Shown here piece by piece: positions 1 to 11,623 of a DNA stretch of 64,000 bases. Source of the DNA: Phialophora verrucosa (lineage: Eukaryota > Ascomycota > Eurotiomycetes > Chaetothyriales > Herpotrichiellaceae); contig MSED01000015.1 in assembly GCA_002099365.1 (NCBI GenBank), positions 372,001 to 436,000 on the forward strand, read 5' to 3'. Numbering within the stretch: position 1 is the first letter of the stretch; each line of letters starts with the position of its first letter. The notes beneath the pieces are model-generated. The model was not told the origin of the DNA. It saw only the letters and a program-made list of their open reading frames with translations, and searched no databases. The position numbers and the translations under genes were made by a program.

Positions 1-1
1 C

Positions 2-769
2 CTGATATTGGCCTACCTCCACGAGGTCCAGTTCGTGGCGTACCGCGATCTGAAACCCGAAAACATCCTGCTCGACGTCGATGGCCACCTGAAACTGGTC
101 GATTTCGGGTTCGCCAAGTACCTCCCTCCCGCGCCGGAATCTTCCTCGGAGAATGGGAACGGCCAGAGCACCACTCTCCAGAAACTAGGTACCGAACACC
201 CCGAACCGCAAGCCAACGGTGCCGGCGTCACCTACACCCTTTGCGGTACACCCGAATACCTCGCCCCAGAAGTAATCCGTAACACCGGCCACGGCACCGC
301 CGTCGACTGGTGGGCGTTGGGGATCCTGGTCTACGAAATGCTCATCGGCCAACCCCCGTTCTGGGACCAAAACCCCATGCGCATCTACGAGCAGATTGTG
401 GCGGGCCACATCCGCTTTCCGACCGCCCATCCGTCTCAGCACGGCCAACGGCATAGTCTCCATGTCCCCCGTGCGGCGAGGGATTTCATCCTCGCGCTGT
501 GCAAGACCGATCCGACGCAGCGGCTGGGCCACATTGCCGGGGGAAGCAAGCGAGTGATGTCCCATTATTTCTTCGACGGTGTCGACTGGGATGAGATTTA
601 TTATCGCAAGCGGAGGGGCCCCATCATCCCCCGGGTGGAGTGGGCGGGCGATGCCGGCAATTTCGACGAATACCCGGACCCGGTGGAGGGGGAGGAGAGC
701 GAGGGCGGCCGCGGACGGTATACGGACGAGTTACGAGCTGAGTGGGAGGAGTCTTTCAAGGACTTTTAA
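2..769 (+). CDS. cAMP-dependent protein kinase catalytic subunit, C-terminal part (5' end outside window)
   Basis: AGC-family Ser/Thr kinase that phosphorylates targets when cAMP releases the regulatory subunit. The frame is open to the left edge, so the glycine-rich loop and VAIK lysine lie outside. Visible are the catalytic loop YRDLKPEN, the DFGFAK magnesium loop, the activation segment TLCGTPEYLAPE with the phosphorylatable Thr, the DWWALG motif of AGC kinases and a C-terminal tail ending FKDF, the FxxF hydrophobic motif that closes PKA catalytic subunits. About 40 extra residues rich in Ser, Asn, Gly and Pro lie between DFGFAK and TLCGT, where PKA normally has about six. That insertion and the divergence suggest the second fungal paralogue (PkaC2 type) rather than the main subunit; this is inference. 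Stop TAA at 767-769. Confidence 0.9.
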   Translation: MILAYLHEVQFVAYRDLKPENILLDVDGHLKLVDFGFAKYLPPAPESSSENGNGQSTTLQKLGTEHPEPQANGAGVTYTLCGTPEYLAPEVIRNTGHGTAVDWWALGILVYEMLIGQPPFWDQNPMRIYEQIVAGHIRFPTAHPSQHGQRHSLHVPRAARDFILALCKTDPTQRLGHIAGGSKRVMSHYFFDGVDWDEIYYRKRRGPIIPRVEWAGDAGNFDEYPDPVEGEESEGGRGRYTDELRAEWEESFKDF

Positions 770-1914
770 GCCCCGTCCATGCCCTGGATTTTTGCATCTT
801 GTATTTGACGACCACGTATTGAAGACGCGGGCGATCACGGGAGAAAGGAAGGGACGGGGAGAATTTGGAACAGGAAAGATAAATGCCTGCGGCATGTGAC
901 ATGTTTCACGTACAGTACAGTACAGTACCTTACCTAGATGGATGTGTTTGTGCTTTTGGTTGCCCGACTCACTTCTTCTGTAGCCCTCTGGGCTGGGCTG
1001 AGCTGGTTTGGGCTGGTTGGGTGCACTGGTGGATGGGATGGTCTACCTGACCCTCCCTTTCTCCCTTGCCTACTCCACCTCGGCTCAGCTGCTGCTGCTC
1101 ATATAGCTTTGACATATTGTAATCAATGCGAAGAAACGTGAAAGACACTGGGGCTGAGCTCTTGTTTGCTTATATTTCTCGCGCTGATGTTCTACCACCA
1201 TTAAAGACACGGAAAAGAAATGAGTTCAGCGCCGCGAGCTGGCTGAGGCCGCGATGCATACCGCATGTGATTATAGGCACATCCACTGAACCGGAGGTGA
1301 CTCATAAGGGGGAAGCGTGCAACAGAGAGCCCGATTCCTTGCAGATGCAAGTACAGTTGGGAAGCAGGCAGTCAACCACGATCTAGGCATTAAGGTGAGA
1401 ATTAATAAGCCGATGTGGAGTGCCCGATATCAGGGAGTGAGAAAGTCACTAACACCTAGACCATTCTCGCATTTATGCAGGAACATAGATTGGCGAACGA
1501 GGCATAAATGAAAAGCGCACGACGAGTCGAGTTTCTTGTGGTGGTTGTGAACGTTCGGATCAGCTGCTTGATTGTTCCGACGAGGCTGCGACAGTAACTG
1601 CAAGGCTGAACTGTCGTTTGAGGTCCGTCCCTTTTGCGGGGAAATGTTTGCCATGGTCAGTCAGGAAGGCAGCCACTGATTGTCGCCGCGGTCCGTAAGC
1701 AAGCTCCCCTTCTTCACGCAGGTATTCCCACTTCATCTGTGCATCTACATCGATACAGACAAGTCCGACCCGGCTCCCGTCACAGCAGCCCTTGTTTGAA
1801 CGCCTCAGCCGCTCAACTCAACTTGCATCCAGCTCCGGCCCCGTCCTTGCCTTCCAGCTCGACGTCCGCAGCGTCCAAAGCGCCATGCGTCATATATCCT
1901 AGTGGGATGACAAT
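770..1914. other. Intergenic, no gene seen
   Basis: Between the kinase stop and the UBA/UIM gene. A short tandem repeat of the unit GTACA lies near 909-930. Only short ORFs without recognisable composition are present. The last part should hold the promoter of the next gene. Confidence 0.6.
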
Positions 1915-4560
1915 ATGGCGGAGCCTACCGACGACTTGATATCGCAGGTGTGCGCGATCACGGGGTTGGATGAGGGAAGTGCAAAGGTGTTACTGAAGGT
2001 GAGGCGGAACACTGGCAGAGAGGCTGCGCATGAAGCAATTACTGACTGCGCGTGGCGATAGAAAAACAACAACGATGCCAACAATGCAATTAATGCTTGG
2101 CTGGAGAATCCAGCAAGATCTATCATACCGGAGCCGGTAAGCCAGCTGCCAGCTGCGTCAGGTGTTGAAGACTGGTTGTCTAAGGGTGCGTACGCAGGCT
2201 CCCTCCAATGACTGGCAAGATCAAGACAATTTCCCATGTAAGACGGACGACATATTCTTGACCCAGGCCGTCCAGCTTCCTCGGAAATGATCCACTAACG
2301 GAATGCTTTTGAAACAGTTCAAGATGATGCGACCATGGGAGGAATGGCCGGGCTGTCACGGCCGCCGTCTCGAGTCGACAATTCGCGGATGGACCTGTCC
2401 GGCGAGCACGCCGCAGCGTCAGCGAGTAACGTCAAGACCTTGAAAGAACAGGAGGAGATGAATGACCCAGAGCTCCAGCGAGCCATGGCCGAATCACTCC
2501 GGCAGACCCTGCCAGGACAAGAAAATGGAGTCACGCAAACTGGTGCAACATTCGGCCCCGCGAAGCGTGACTACAACTACGAACCCAACAGCTGGGCCCT
2601 CACTACGTATTCGACCTCGCGCGAGATCATCGAACATCCACCACCATCCAAGCGGCGAAGAACAGGCGGCGCACCAGCATTCTTACGGGGCTCGAAGGAG
2701 ACTGGCTACCTAGGGTCGCTACTCACAATCTACCACAACATACCACTTGCACGGGAGGCGCTGCTAATGCCTGCTTTGAGGGTTCACGCCTATGCCCATG
2801 ACAACAGTTGGTGGTCTGGAGCCACGGACGAGAATACGAAAGCCTTGTCCACCGACAATACTCTTCAGATAGACCAGAACGAGCGCAATTTGCTTACCGA
2901 AGTCCAATGTCTGATGGCTTTCCTTGACAGAACGACTCGCGCCTACGGTAGTGTCGATGCCTTGGCCGACCTACAGGCTGTCCGCAATGGAAATGGCGAT
3001 GCACTGTTCCACAAATTCCTCGAGGCTTGGGCTTCCGCGGCGCTGAAACAGGCGCCGCAAGAGCAACTCACCCAGGTCTTCAGCTCCATAGCCATGAAGG
3101 CAAACGGCCCAGACGATGACACGGCTGTTGAGAAAACCCTGTACTGCGTCGACCCTTTCATCAATCACCATCCGAACGAGACACTTACGGACCTGTTGGA
3201 TAACACCATCTGGAATGATGAGATTGGCAATATCGATGACGTGTGGATCAGTCATTGCGCCGAAATATTCACCGTTCGACTGCAGGAGCCAAACACCGTC
3301 TCTAGAACTGTTGATATCAGTCTAGATCCGGTCTGGTATGCGGATCGTTACATGTACGATTGCAGAGAGGAAATGCAGCAAATACGCAGACAAGTCCAGG
3401 CAATCCGCCGACAAATCGAACAACTGACTCAGATGCAGCGTCGCTGCCAACTTGTCAACTCGAATAACAGGGCTCTTGACATTAGCGAAATCCTCAATGC
3501 TGCAGTCAAAGCTTCCACCGTGGCAGCGAGCAGTAACCTTGGGTCAACCGGCTTGTTTGATAGTCGGCCATCCGGGTCGGAGACCACAGTCACACAGTCG
3601 GACGTGGATGAGCTCAACTCGGAGTTGCAAAATGTGCTTCAAAAGATCCGTCAGAGGTTGGCGCTTCTTGAGCAGAAGAAAGATGAACTTCGCGCAAGGA
3701 GTCGACAGATTACCATGCAACTGACATTCCCTACGCCAGAACGTCCCGACGTCCCGCATCGCAAGTACACGCTCCAAGGCGTTGCAACCAAGCCAGGAAT
3801 CACCTACTTCCGCCGGCTGAGCAAGAACGTTGACCTTCTAGAACAAGACCAGCTGGGCGAGGAAGGAATGGGCTACGAATGGTGGAGGGCCTCTTGGCAG
3901 CAGGGAGAGGCTCGACACTTAGCGCCACATCCTCCCTTGGTGGGCCCTGTTACCCGAGCACAAGCTGAAGCTGTGGGCAAGTCGGATGTGGATAGCTCAA
4001 CACCGTGGTCCGTCGACCGAGTTTTCGAGACAGACGTCCTGGAAGCCGTCAAGACCGAATACAACTCTGTCTTGCTCGTTTACGCCAACGAGAACGCAGT
4101 GCGATTTCAGGGCAGTGAATTGAGCCTGGCGCTGCGGCACTTTGTCGACCGCGACAATCAGGCATTTGCCGAGGACTTGCAGCAGGAAGAGGGTCCGTTG
4201 CCTGCATCGTCTGCTGACCGCGAAGCCGAGGCCGAGTTCGAAGACGTTCCTTTGATCGATCCCACTAGGTCCAGCAGCTCAGTGCGTGAGCTTACACCCA
4301 TGTCGACCTCGAGCCCCGACCAGGACGAGGATGGGCAGCCTTCGATCAAAGGGGCAAAGGAGGGTGGCACGAGCGACATTCTTGAGCAACCACCCTCATA
4401 CGAAGAAAGTGTCGGCAAACACGAGATGACGGAGAAGCAGGAGAATAAAATCGGGCTGTACGCTGAAAAACTGCTTCAGCGCTATGGCACCGAGATGGAC
4501 AAGGGAACGGGTGAAAAGGACAACACCGGGGACTTCTTTCATATCGAAGATTCGCTGTGA
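1915..4560 (+). CDS. UBA/UIM ubiquitin-binding protein (three exons)
   Basis: Exons read as 1915-1998, 2062-2185 and 2318-4560, giving 816 residues. Intron 1 (63 bp) runs GTGAGG..GATAG; intron 2 (132 bp) runs GTGCGT..ACAG with CTAAC branch site and phase 1, joining as SKVQDD. The first ~60 residues look like a UBA domain (start MAEPTDDLISQVCAITG, later NAINAWLENP). A ubiquitin-interacting motif follows at about residues 116-132 (acidic run, then PELQRAMAESL). Residues ~430-550 contain coiled coil. The C-terminal third is acidic and low in complexity. The UBA-UIM order resembles the N terminus of USP25/28, but I see no Cys and His boxes of a ubiquitin protease, so I call it a ubiquitin-binding adaptor. 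Without splicing, the visible ORF starts at 2335 and loses the UBA domain. Confidence 0.8.
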
Positions 4561-7500
4561 GCCTCCCACCGGGACGATCCAGTACGCGCATACCGGTATC
4601 TTGTACAGTTGCCGCTGGTTTGGATAGGCCGTGGTCGAAAGAGACGACTGTGGCCAAGGTGATATTCTTCTGGAACCTTTTTCCGTCCAGCGAATTGTTT
4701 CGACGGAGCATGTTTCATAGCATTGTTCGGGACGTTCCTGTGCCACGCGGTGGACCCTTGAGGTCACACAGCAAGGGGATGATCCGTCTGGAGAATTGCA
4801 GGGGGGCGGGTTGCACAGCATATTTGAAAGCCTCCCCTCGACTGCCACGCCTTGAAAAACGGTCGAGAGCAGGTGACACAAATTGTAGTTGAATGTCCTC
4901 TCGGTGGGCACAGAATTGGCTGTGGCGCAAAGACTACGGATGCCTGGCGACGGCCACGCTTGATCGAGGACAAGGTTGGATTAGCACATTATTCAAACGC
5001 GAGAGTGTGTGTACTCAGCACAGCCAATTCGACGGTTGAAGTCTCATGACCTTTCACGGCGAATCCTTGTAGGAGATCAATCAGGAACGAATGACGGTGC
5101 GGATCACGAGGAGAAGCGAGTAGAAGTGCGCGTCGCACATGTTGAGCTCTCCTTTCTGACCGCACTAGAACTGTTAGCAGGCGCAATGTTTGCCCCATTT
5201 GTGCCCATTTCAAGGGACAGGAAATGCCCGTTGTCTCTTCGAGGTAATCCCTGCCTGGGTCTCGAAGTATAACGCGAGCCACACAACGATGGCAAGGTCA
5301 TGTTTGGCGACGCAACGGCTGCTACATACTCCTACCAGAAATCCAACAGCACACAATCTTGGGCCCCTCTGGCAGCCAGTAAGCGTAAACAGCTACAGGA
5401 GAACGGGCACAGGCACTGCCTCACTGCCTGACTGCCTGTCGCAACCATGGCGATACGATACCAATAGCCTTCCAACGGCCCAAGTCGAACTACGGAAATG
5501 CACGAGCTGGTTCCGACCATCCTATCAAGGGTTGGCTTCGCAGCATCTGCCGCGAGCTAGAGTCAGCTGCAATGCGTGTTTGAAGATCCTCGAGCCTTTA
5601 GAGCCTGCAGCCGGGACAGAGGGGCTAAAGGGGGGCTCCCCAGCTTGCCCCTCGCTACTCGTACTCCCAGGTACCGAGCATGGCCGGGGATTGGCAGGTC
5701 GGACCCAGCAGAAGGGATACCGCCTCCAGGAGCGCGCTTGTGAGCTGCAGTCGACGTCAAAGTCGACAGAAGTAACTTTGGAGCCGAGCCTTCGTCATGC
5801 CGCTCTTCAAGCGATGGGAGAATGAACATCGAGCTCGGCCTGCGATCGAGAGGAGTCACTATTGCGCACCCTCTCGTGTGCTGAAGTCTGTAGGAAGACA
5901 GAGGTCTGGCGTGGTAGCACAGCATACAAAGTACAGAGCAAAGCCCATCAGCTTTGCCCGTGAATTGTTTTCCGACAGTGTCCAATCGGATGTTCAGCAG
6001 CATTTGAATGGGAGAGGCAAGCGAGCCAACTCCGAGCGCTCGTGGATATGAAGAGAGGCTGAACTGGCGGTCGCGAAAGATCGAATCAGCACATGGCACC
6101 CGTCTGCGCTTGTATTCTTTGAGGACGCACGTTTTGCTGAGGGAAGACGACCTTTGGTGCTTTCATGGTTTCGTGTACATAGTACTCGTACTTCCTGGCC
6201 CTCAACGGGAAGAAAAACAAGCGTTTTGGAATTTGCGACCCTCCGTCAACAAGCTGCTTCCCCAAATGCGAGGTCTGGGAAGATCCAGCCGCCTACCAAG
6301 GGCACGACTGTTATCGCCAGTTGGGCCGAGATGCGTTCTTTGAGTTTGGAAGCGGACTAGAGCCAACGCCCTATAGCCAGGAAACAGGGATCTGGCAATA
6401 ACCCAGTGGGCCACCCGGGGTTGAGGAGTCGCGTCCTTGACCATGTCGAGGCGGCCTAGTTTGGAGGGGGAGAGGCCGAGATGAGGGCGCATCAGACGCT
6501 ACTGTCGGCGTACATTTGGTGCTTATCACACTACCTAGCTCCGCGAAGCCTGCCCCGACGCCTCCCTGAAGCCTCCGTTGTCCAAGTCGTGGCCGGAGTA
6601 AGTAAGCCTTTAGGGCTCTGGCAGGACGAGGCACCGTCGGCGCTGCTCCACCCGCACACTCCCTGGCGAAACCGTGTTGACTAGTCGGTGCAAACGCTCA
6701 TGTAGTGTACACAAGGGAAAGCCAGCCAACGGAACTTCGACACAGGCACACGCTGACTAGCGCATACGAGTACACCTTGTTTAAAAGTCCATCATACTCA
6801 GGCTTGCTGGAGTCCAAGCCCGACTTCTCAGGCGCCTTTACTCGGTACGGCTTGGATTTTCCTGCGGCTACCAACAGCGAAGCCCAGTTTATCACACTTT
6901 CGGCTCATCAAGGCTTCACTCGTTGGCTGCTCTACTATCGCAAAAGGACACAAGCGTGATTGACCCCATCGGTTTGACACCTTTGACCGGTCCCACCCAC
7001 ACGCCGCAGATTGTCTTGCCACATACGGACAGGACAGTCCGACTTGTATCAGACCTGCCGGCTGGTCGATTGCCGCTGGACACACGTTCGAGGTACGTAC
7101 ATCCAGGGACGTCGAGCGGATACCTGATCCTCTGCAGAGCGCCGACTGCACGGTCCCGAGGTGACAGCCATGGACTGACATTCCCCTCGAGCCTAGCATC
7201 CCCACCCTTGTCCAACCACAGAAGCCGACGTGAGCGTGCAATAAAGGCTGATTAGCACGGAAGTGTCATGATCGTTTCGATGCAGGGCCTCTCCTTGCTT
7301 GCGCCAGCAGTGCCCGTGTGCTAGAGACGCCATCACCTCCCAAACCAAGTCCTCGATCCGAACGAGACCGAAATCCCAGTCTTCGTTCGAGAGCCGTTGC
7401 CGAATCTCGAGTCTTTGGCAGCTTTCCGGCAATCGTTTCACAATTCCATGCGAGGATCTGCCCCGAAAAGAAGGTAATTGTTCGTATGCGCAGTCAACCA

Positions 7501-8637
7501 CGCCTGCTCCACAGATCATCTCTCCACACTCTCCTCCGTACCTCGACCTGATGAACCGCTAGAGGCTTACATACTTCGGGAGAGCAATGTCGACGCACAA
7601 ACCCCTCTTCGGCTTCCACCAGTTAGCACGAAGAAATGCTCCGTATGCCATGCGGCCTGCTTAGCGTGGTGTATCCCAAGCCCAGTGCCCGGCTTCATCC
7701 CCACCACCCGGTCGCCGCGCGATCGCGAATTGTATCTCACCCTGCCCATCCTGCGCCCCCAGCTTGGCCTTCGGCTCCATCTGCAAGCCTCCACGGTACC
7801 GGATTGGCACGATTGATCATCCTGGCGTCTGCCCAATACAGACTTTCACCACGCCTAGCCGTTCTTATCGCTCCTATCGACAGGGCCACTCGACGCCGCC
7901 AAAATATTCCGCGTCGTTGTTCGCTATTCCACTACACCTTCGACTTCCTGGCAATCTTGAGCCTCTCGTCTCAGCTCTTTTCTTTGCTGATTGTCCTCCA
8001 TTCCTTCCCCAGACTGTCTACTCTCGTTATACATCCTCCTAGCTGGAAGCACTCGACTTCGCGACCGCCTCGTGCTTGCTTCTGATCTTCACTACCCTCC
8101 TGTCCCACTTCGACCTCGTCGGTTCGCCTCGCTTCGCGACGGAACCAAGTGCTAACGGCTCCGGAGTTTATACTCAGCTTCGCTCCTCAAGGGGTCTCCG
8201 TCAAGCGTCCCTCATCACCTGGCCATGTTAGTATCGAATTGTTAACAATCTCGCGTTTGCGCCGGAAACAACCCGAGCCGTCGTGTCACCGTTTCAGGTC
8301 CCAGGGTATTTACTGGACTTGGTTCCCTCCGGCTGTGACGCATATCTTCTTCGACTCCGGACTGCTGACTTCCGGTACATGACCCTCGACGGCGCCCTGG
8401 AGCTCGAATTCGGAGATCGGAACGGGTCAAATTCACCAGGAGCGGCAATTTCACCTCTAGATTGGTTCCGTGCTGGTGCTACTTGGTCTTCAATCAACTG
8501 AACCGAAGGCGAGGTTGTTTGTCCTTGGACCATATCTGACTCCAGTTTTCAGCACACGAGCACGGCACCCACTTCCAGGTCGGCTTCGTTGCATCGACAA
8601 GGTCGGTCAGTCTGCGCTTCCCGTTGCCCCGCAAAGC
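4561..8637. other. 4.1-kb gene-poor leader/promoter region of the Whi3/Scw1-like gene
   Basis: No ORF here has convincing protein-like composition, including a 211-codon one at 5190-5825. The last ~1 kb is pyrimidine-rich on the + strand, especially 7900-8120, as often seen around fungal transcription starts. Many short upstream ATGs are present. A long promoter plus long 5' UTR is typical of developmental regulators in filamentous fungi. Confidence 0.55.
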
Positions 8638-10170
8638 ATGACTGCGATTGCTCTCAGCCCTCTCGAAGCACGCATACTGTCCAGATTTGCAAATCCATAC
8701 ACCATGGCCCCGCCCAATGCAGGTTTCGAGATGGCGGCTGCGGATAGACGGATGTCGAGCGCGAATGAAGTCGCACACATGGCCCTGCCAACCATTATGC
8801 TGCGACGCCTACCACGGCATACCACCCCTGAGGCAGTACGCACCATGCTGTTGTTTGCCAAGGACCTACAAGACACAGAAATAGTTCCAAACGATTACGA
8901 CGACGATGCCGGCTTCGCCACCGCAATCGCCAGATTTTCCTCGATCGCCGGGGCATCCGAAGCCCAGGCGATGCTGGACGGCAAGCCCAATACAGCCGGG
9001 CAGGCCAAAATGATTGTCGAGGTCATATCCATTCCATCCATGGCTTCAGTTCCCCGGCGCAATACGATCGACCCTCTATCGGCCCGCAAAGCGGCGCAGT
9101 CGGTATCACCCCCCATGAGCAGCGCACAAAAGTCGTCACGCTTCAACGGCACCTTTCAAGCCATGGACAAGACGTCACCACCCATGATAGGATCCGCCCT
9201 GGAACATTCCACTTCGGACAGTCCGCAGCCGCAGGCTATATTTTCGTCCCTGTCGCCAGTGGCGGACCGTCCTCGGGCCAGCGGCAAAAAGGTCATTGAC
9301 GAGGATGGCGCAGATGATGACACAGGCGAGCTGCTCAAGGACCCTCTGGCATATATGCATGGCTCTTCGACGAATGGCGCGACCAAGAAATCGACGAGCC
9401 AGCACATGCCCACTGCAGCATTTTCGGCGCTTTCCTTGAACACGAATATTGGCAACGGCGCGGCAAACAACTACGTATCGCCACGATCTGCTGTCGGATC
9501 CCGGACACCGCACTCGCAATTCTCCACGATGGGTCCCAATGGGCCTTACCCGCAACCTTTCATCCGGCACAATTACCCGCCGGTCAACCCAGCCGACCAG
9601 AATCCACCCTGCAATACTCTTTATGTGGGGAACTTGCCGATTGACACGTCCGAGGATGAATTGAAAGCCATGTTTTCGAAGCAGAGGGGTTACAAAAGAC
9701 TGTGCTTTCGGACCAAACAGAATGGGCCGATGTGCTTTGTGGAGTTTGAGGACATTTCGTTTGCTACCAAAGCTTTGAACGAACTATATGGAGCGCAGCT
9801 TCACAACAGCGTCAAGGGTGGCATTCGCTTGAGTTTTTCCAAAAATCCCCTTGGGGTGCGAGCGGGCCAGCCGGGCAGCAACAACCCGCCCACGCCTTTA
9901 AGTGCCACGGGACCTATGGGCGTCAACGGGTACACCACCATGGCGCCTGGCGCATTCTCGACGGCCAATGGACCGCCACCGGGGCTTTCAGTGCCACCGG
10001 GCTTGAACATGGGCGTCGGCAATGGGGTGGTCCCCCAGGCAGCGTTTGTGAACCAAGGCTTCCCAGTCGGCAACGGCCCCGGGCCTAACGTACGGGGGAT
10101 CCCCATGAGTAATGGCGCTCCGGCACCGGGGATGGGCGGCATGTACCCTGATTACATGCTTGGGAGGTAG
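8638..10170 (+). CDS. scw1: Whi3/Scw1-type RNA-binding protein
   Basis: Predicted cytoplasmic mRNA-binding protein. S. pombe Scw1 affects cell wall integrity and septation; S. cerevisiae Whi3 binds G1 cyclin mRNA. Two RRMs are visible: a degenerate first one after LPTIMLRRLP (about residues 40-130) and a well-preserved second one starting NTLYVGNLPID with RNP1-like CFVEFEDISFA and the Whi3-family ending RLSFSKNPLGVR (about residues 325-405). The rest is disordered, rich in Pro, Gly, Asn and Ser, ending in a Gly/Pro/Asn-rich tail. I chose ATG 8638 (MTAIALSP); the frame stays open to an upstream ATG at 8470, which would add 56 residues of leader-like composition. ATG 8704 (MAPPNAG) is another possible start. 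No intron is needed. Stop at 10168-10170. Confidence 0.9.
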   Translation: MTAIALSPLEARILSRFANPYTMAPPNAGFEMAAADRRMSSANEVAHMALPTIMLRRLPRHTTPEAVRTMLLFAKDLQDTEIVPNDYDDDAGFATAIARFSSIAGASEAQAMLDGKPNTAGQAKMIVEVISIPSMASVPRRNTIDPLSARKAAQSVSPPMSSAQKSSRFNGTFQAMDKTSPPMIGSALEHSTSDSPQPQAIFSSLSPVADRPRASGKKVIDEDGADDDTGELLKDPLAYMHGSSTNGATKKSTSQHMPTAAFSALSLNTNIGNGAANNYVSPRSAVGSRTPHSQFSTMGPNGPYPQPFIRHNYPPVNPADQNPPCNTLYVGNLPIDTSEDELKAMFSKQRGYKRLCFRTKQNGPMCFVEFEDISFATKALNELYGAQLHNSVKGGIRLSFSKNPLGVRAGQPGSNNPPTPLSATGPMGVNGYTTMAPGAFSTANGPPPGLSVPPGLNMGVGNGVVPQAAFVNQGFPVGNGPGPNVRGIPMSNGAPAPGMGGMYPDYMLGR

Positions 10171-11623
10171 AAGAAGTACCCTCACTTCTGGCGCAGACCG
10201 GGGAGTGGATGGTTGTTTCGCACTTGCCACGAGACAATCATCCGAGTCTCTGCACGCTTTGGACGCTCTGCGCACAGTGGCCCTGCAGTGGGCAGTCCTC
10301 GGTCTACAATCACAGGTCGCTATCTATATTATCGAATTGGTCAGGAGCTGAGTTGGTGAAGTTGTTGTCATGTGATTTCCAGCACAGATTCCCCTTTCAG
10401 CAATCGACGAGCAGGCGGGCAAGCGAACTGGCGTTTATTGAACTTGAAGCGGCAGGCTTCGACAGCAAAGGGAACCACAGAAACCGGAGAAGGAGGACAA
10501 GTTTTATCATCGTGTGCTCACTGTCATTATCGAAGCGCTGTTACTGGCATTGTCGCACTGGGTTGGCCGAGGGAACGAGGACTGCACTGAATTTTTGTCT
10601 CTTGTGCGGGAAAGTGGCTTTGTGAACAACGGGAGGGTTGTCATGACGGGCGTGAGGCATGCATTGCTCCGGAACGGAATGCGGCAGGGGTTTATTGTTG
10701 ACCGTCTTGGACAGCATTCTTGTGCATAGCTTACCACGCGGACATGTCGGGTTGTGGACTTGGGAGAAGGAGCCTGCCCAGGCTTCTTCGTGTCATTCAG
10801 TCATAGCGAAGCATTCTGTCTGCGAAGGGACGATGGATATGGGACCAAGTGGGCGCATATACGCATGGACAGGCTAATGAATCTGATAGACTCAAAAGGG
10901 CTCATTCTCGTCCTGTACTGTAGCGTGCGCGCGGATGGAAGTGCCGCTCCAGCAGCACGGTGAAGCAAGGCCACAGCCCAGATTCCCCGGTCGAGGAATG
11001 AAACAAGATCAGATTTCTTGTTGGTCGCACAAGCGTCGAAATCGAGCAGCGACGACGGGTTCGCAGTATCTGCGAGCAGAGCGAAGCCGCTGATTCGCGA
11101 GAAAGTGGCGCCAACGAAATTGAAACCTGTAGTCGTATGCGTTGCATTTTATCCCTCTGCACCCTGATGCGCCGCTGAGAAGAAGACCCCTCACCCGCCA
11201 TTGCTTCTATCCAGCTCGGCCGGCTCTTTGTTCGCCTCTGATTGGGGGGCGAGCGAAGCAGGAAGCCTGAATGAGACTCCGGGAAGCCGCCATCACAACA
11301 GCAGCAGCGTACAATAATCGAACTTTGTATCTCGATCGACCGACCCTCTTGCTCCTGTTGCCCATATCTTCCTTACCACAGCTACTGCACCGCGCCTGCA
11401 GCTAGCGAGGCCACTATCATCCACTCGTTGGCATCCACCTCACTTATTTCTCTCCGGCTCCCATGAAAAGCTATCTATTTCTTTGACATTCAGTATGCAT
11501 CTACGAACATCCGTATCAGTCGGTGCATGAAGGGCGACTCGTCTCCGCCCAAGCATGAGTCGGAATGGGTGTTCCCTCCAAGCAACCATCTGCCTTGATC
11601 ACTGAGCTGACACGCCGGCCGGA
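10171..11623. other. Intergenic: scw1 3' flank and SSK1 promoter/leader
   Basis: No convincing ORF. The stretch 11280-11480 is CT-rich and likely contains the SSK1 transcription start. No structural RNA was recognised. Confidence 0.55.

Noticed and set aside
909..930. GTACA repeats as a possible CRISPR-like or regulatory array
   Set aside because: Only three to four tiny units; a simple sequence repeat.
4396..4911. 171-codon minus ORF
   Set aside because: Overlaps the 3' end of the UBA/UIM gene on the opposite strand and has no protein-like pattern.
5190..5825. 211-codon + ORF in the long leader region
   Set aside because: Composition looks random (many Cys, Ser, Arg, Trp without pattern), no motif, no splice context; fits chance in GC-balanced DNA.
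8470..8637. N-terminal extension of the Whi3/Scw1-like protein
   Set aside because: In frame but leader-like in composition; the conserved protein starts at or after 8638.
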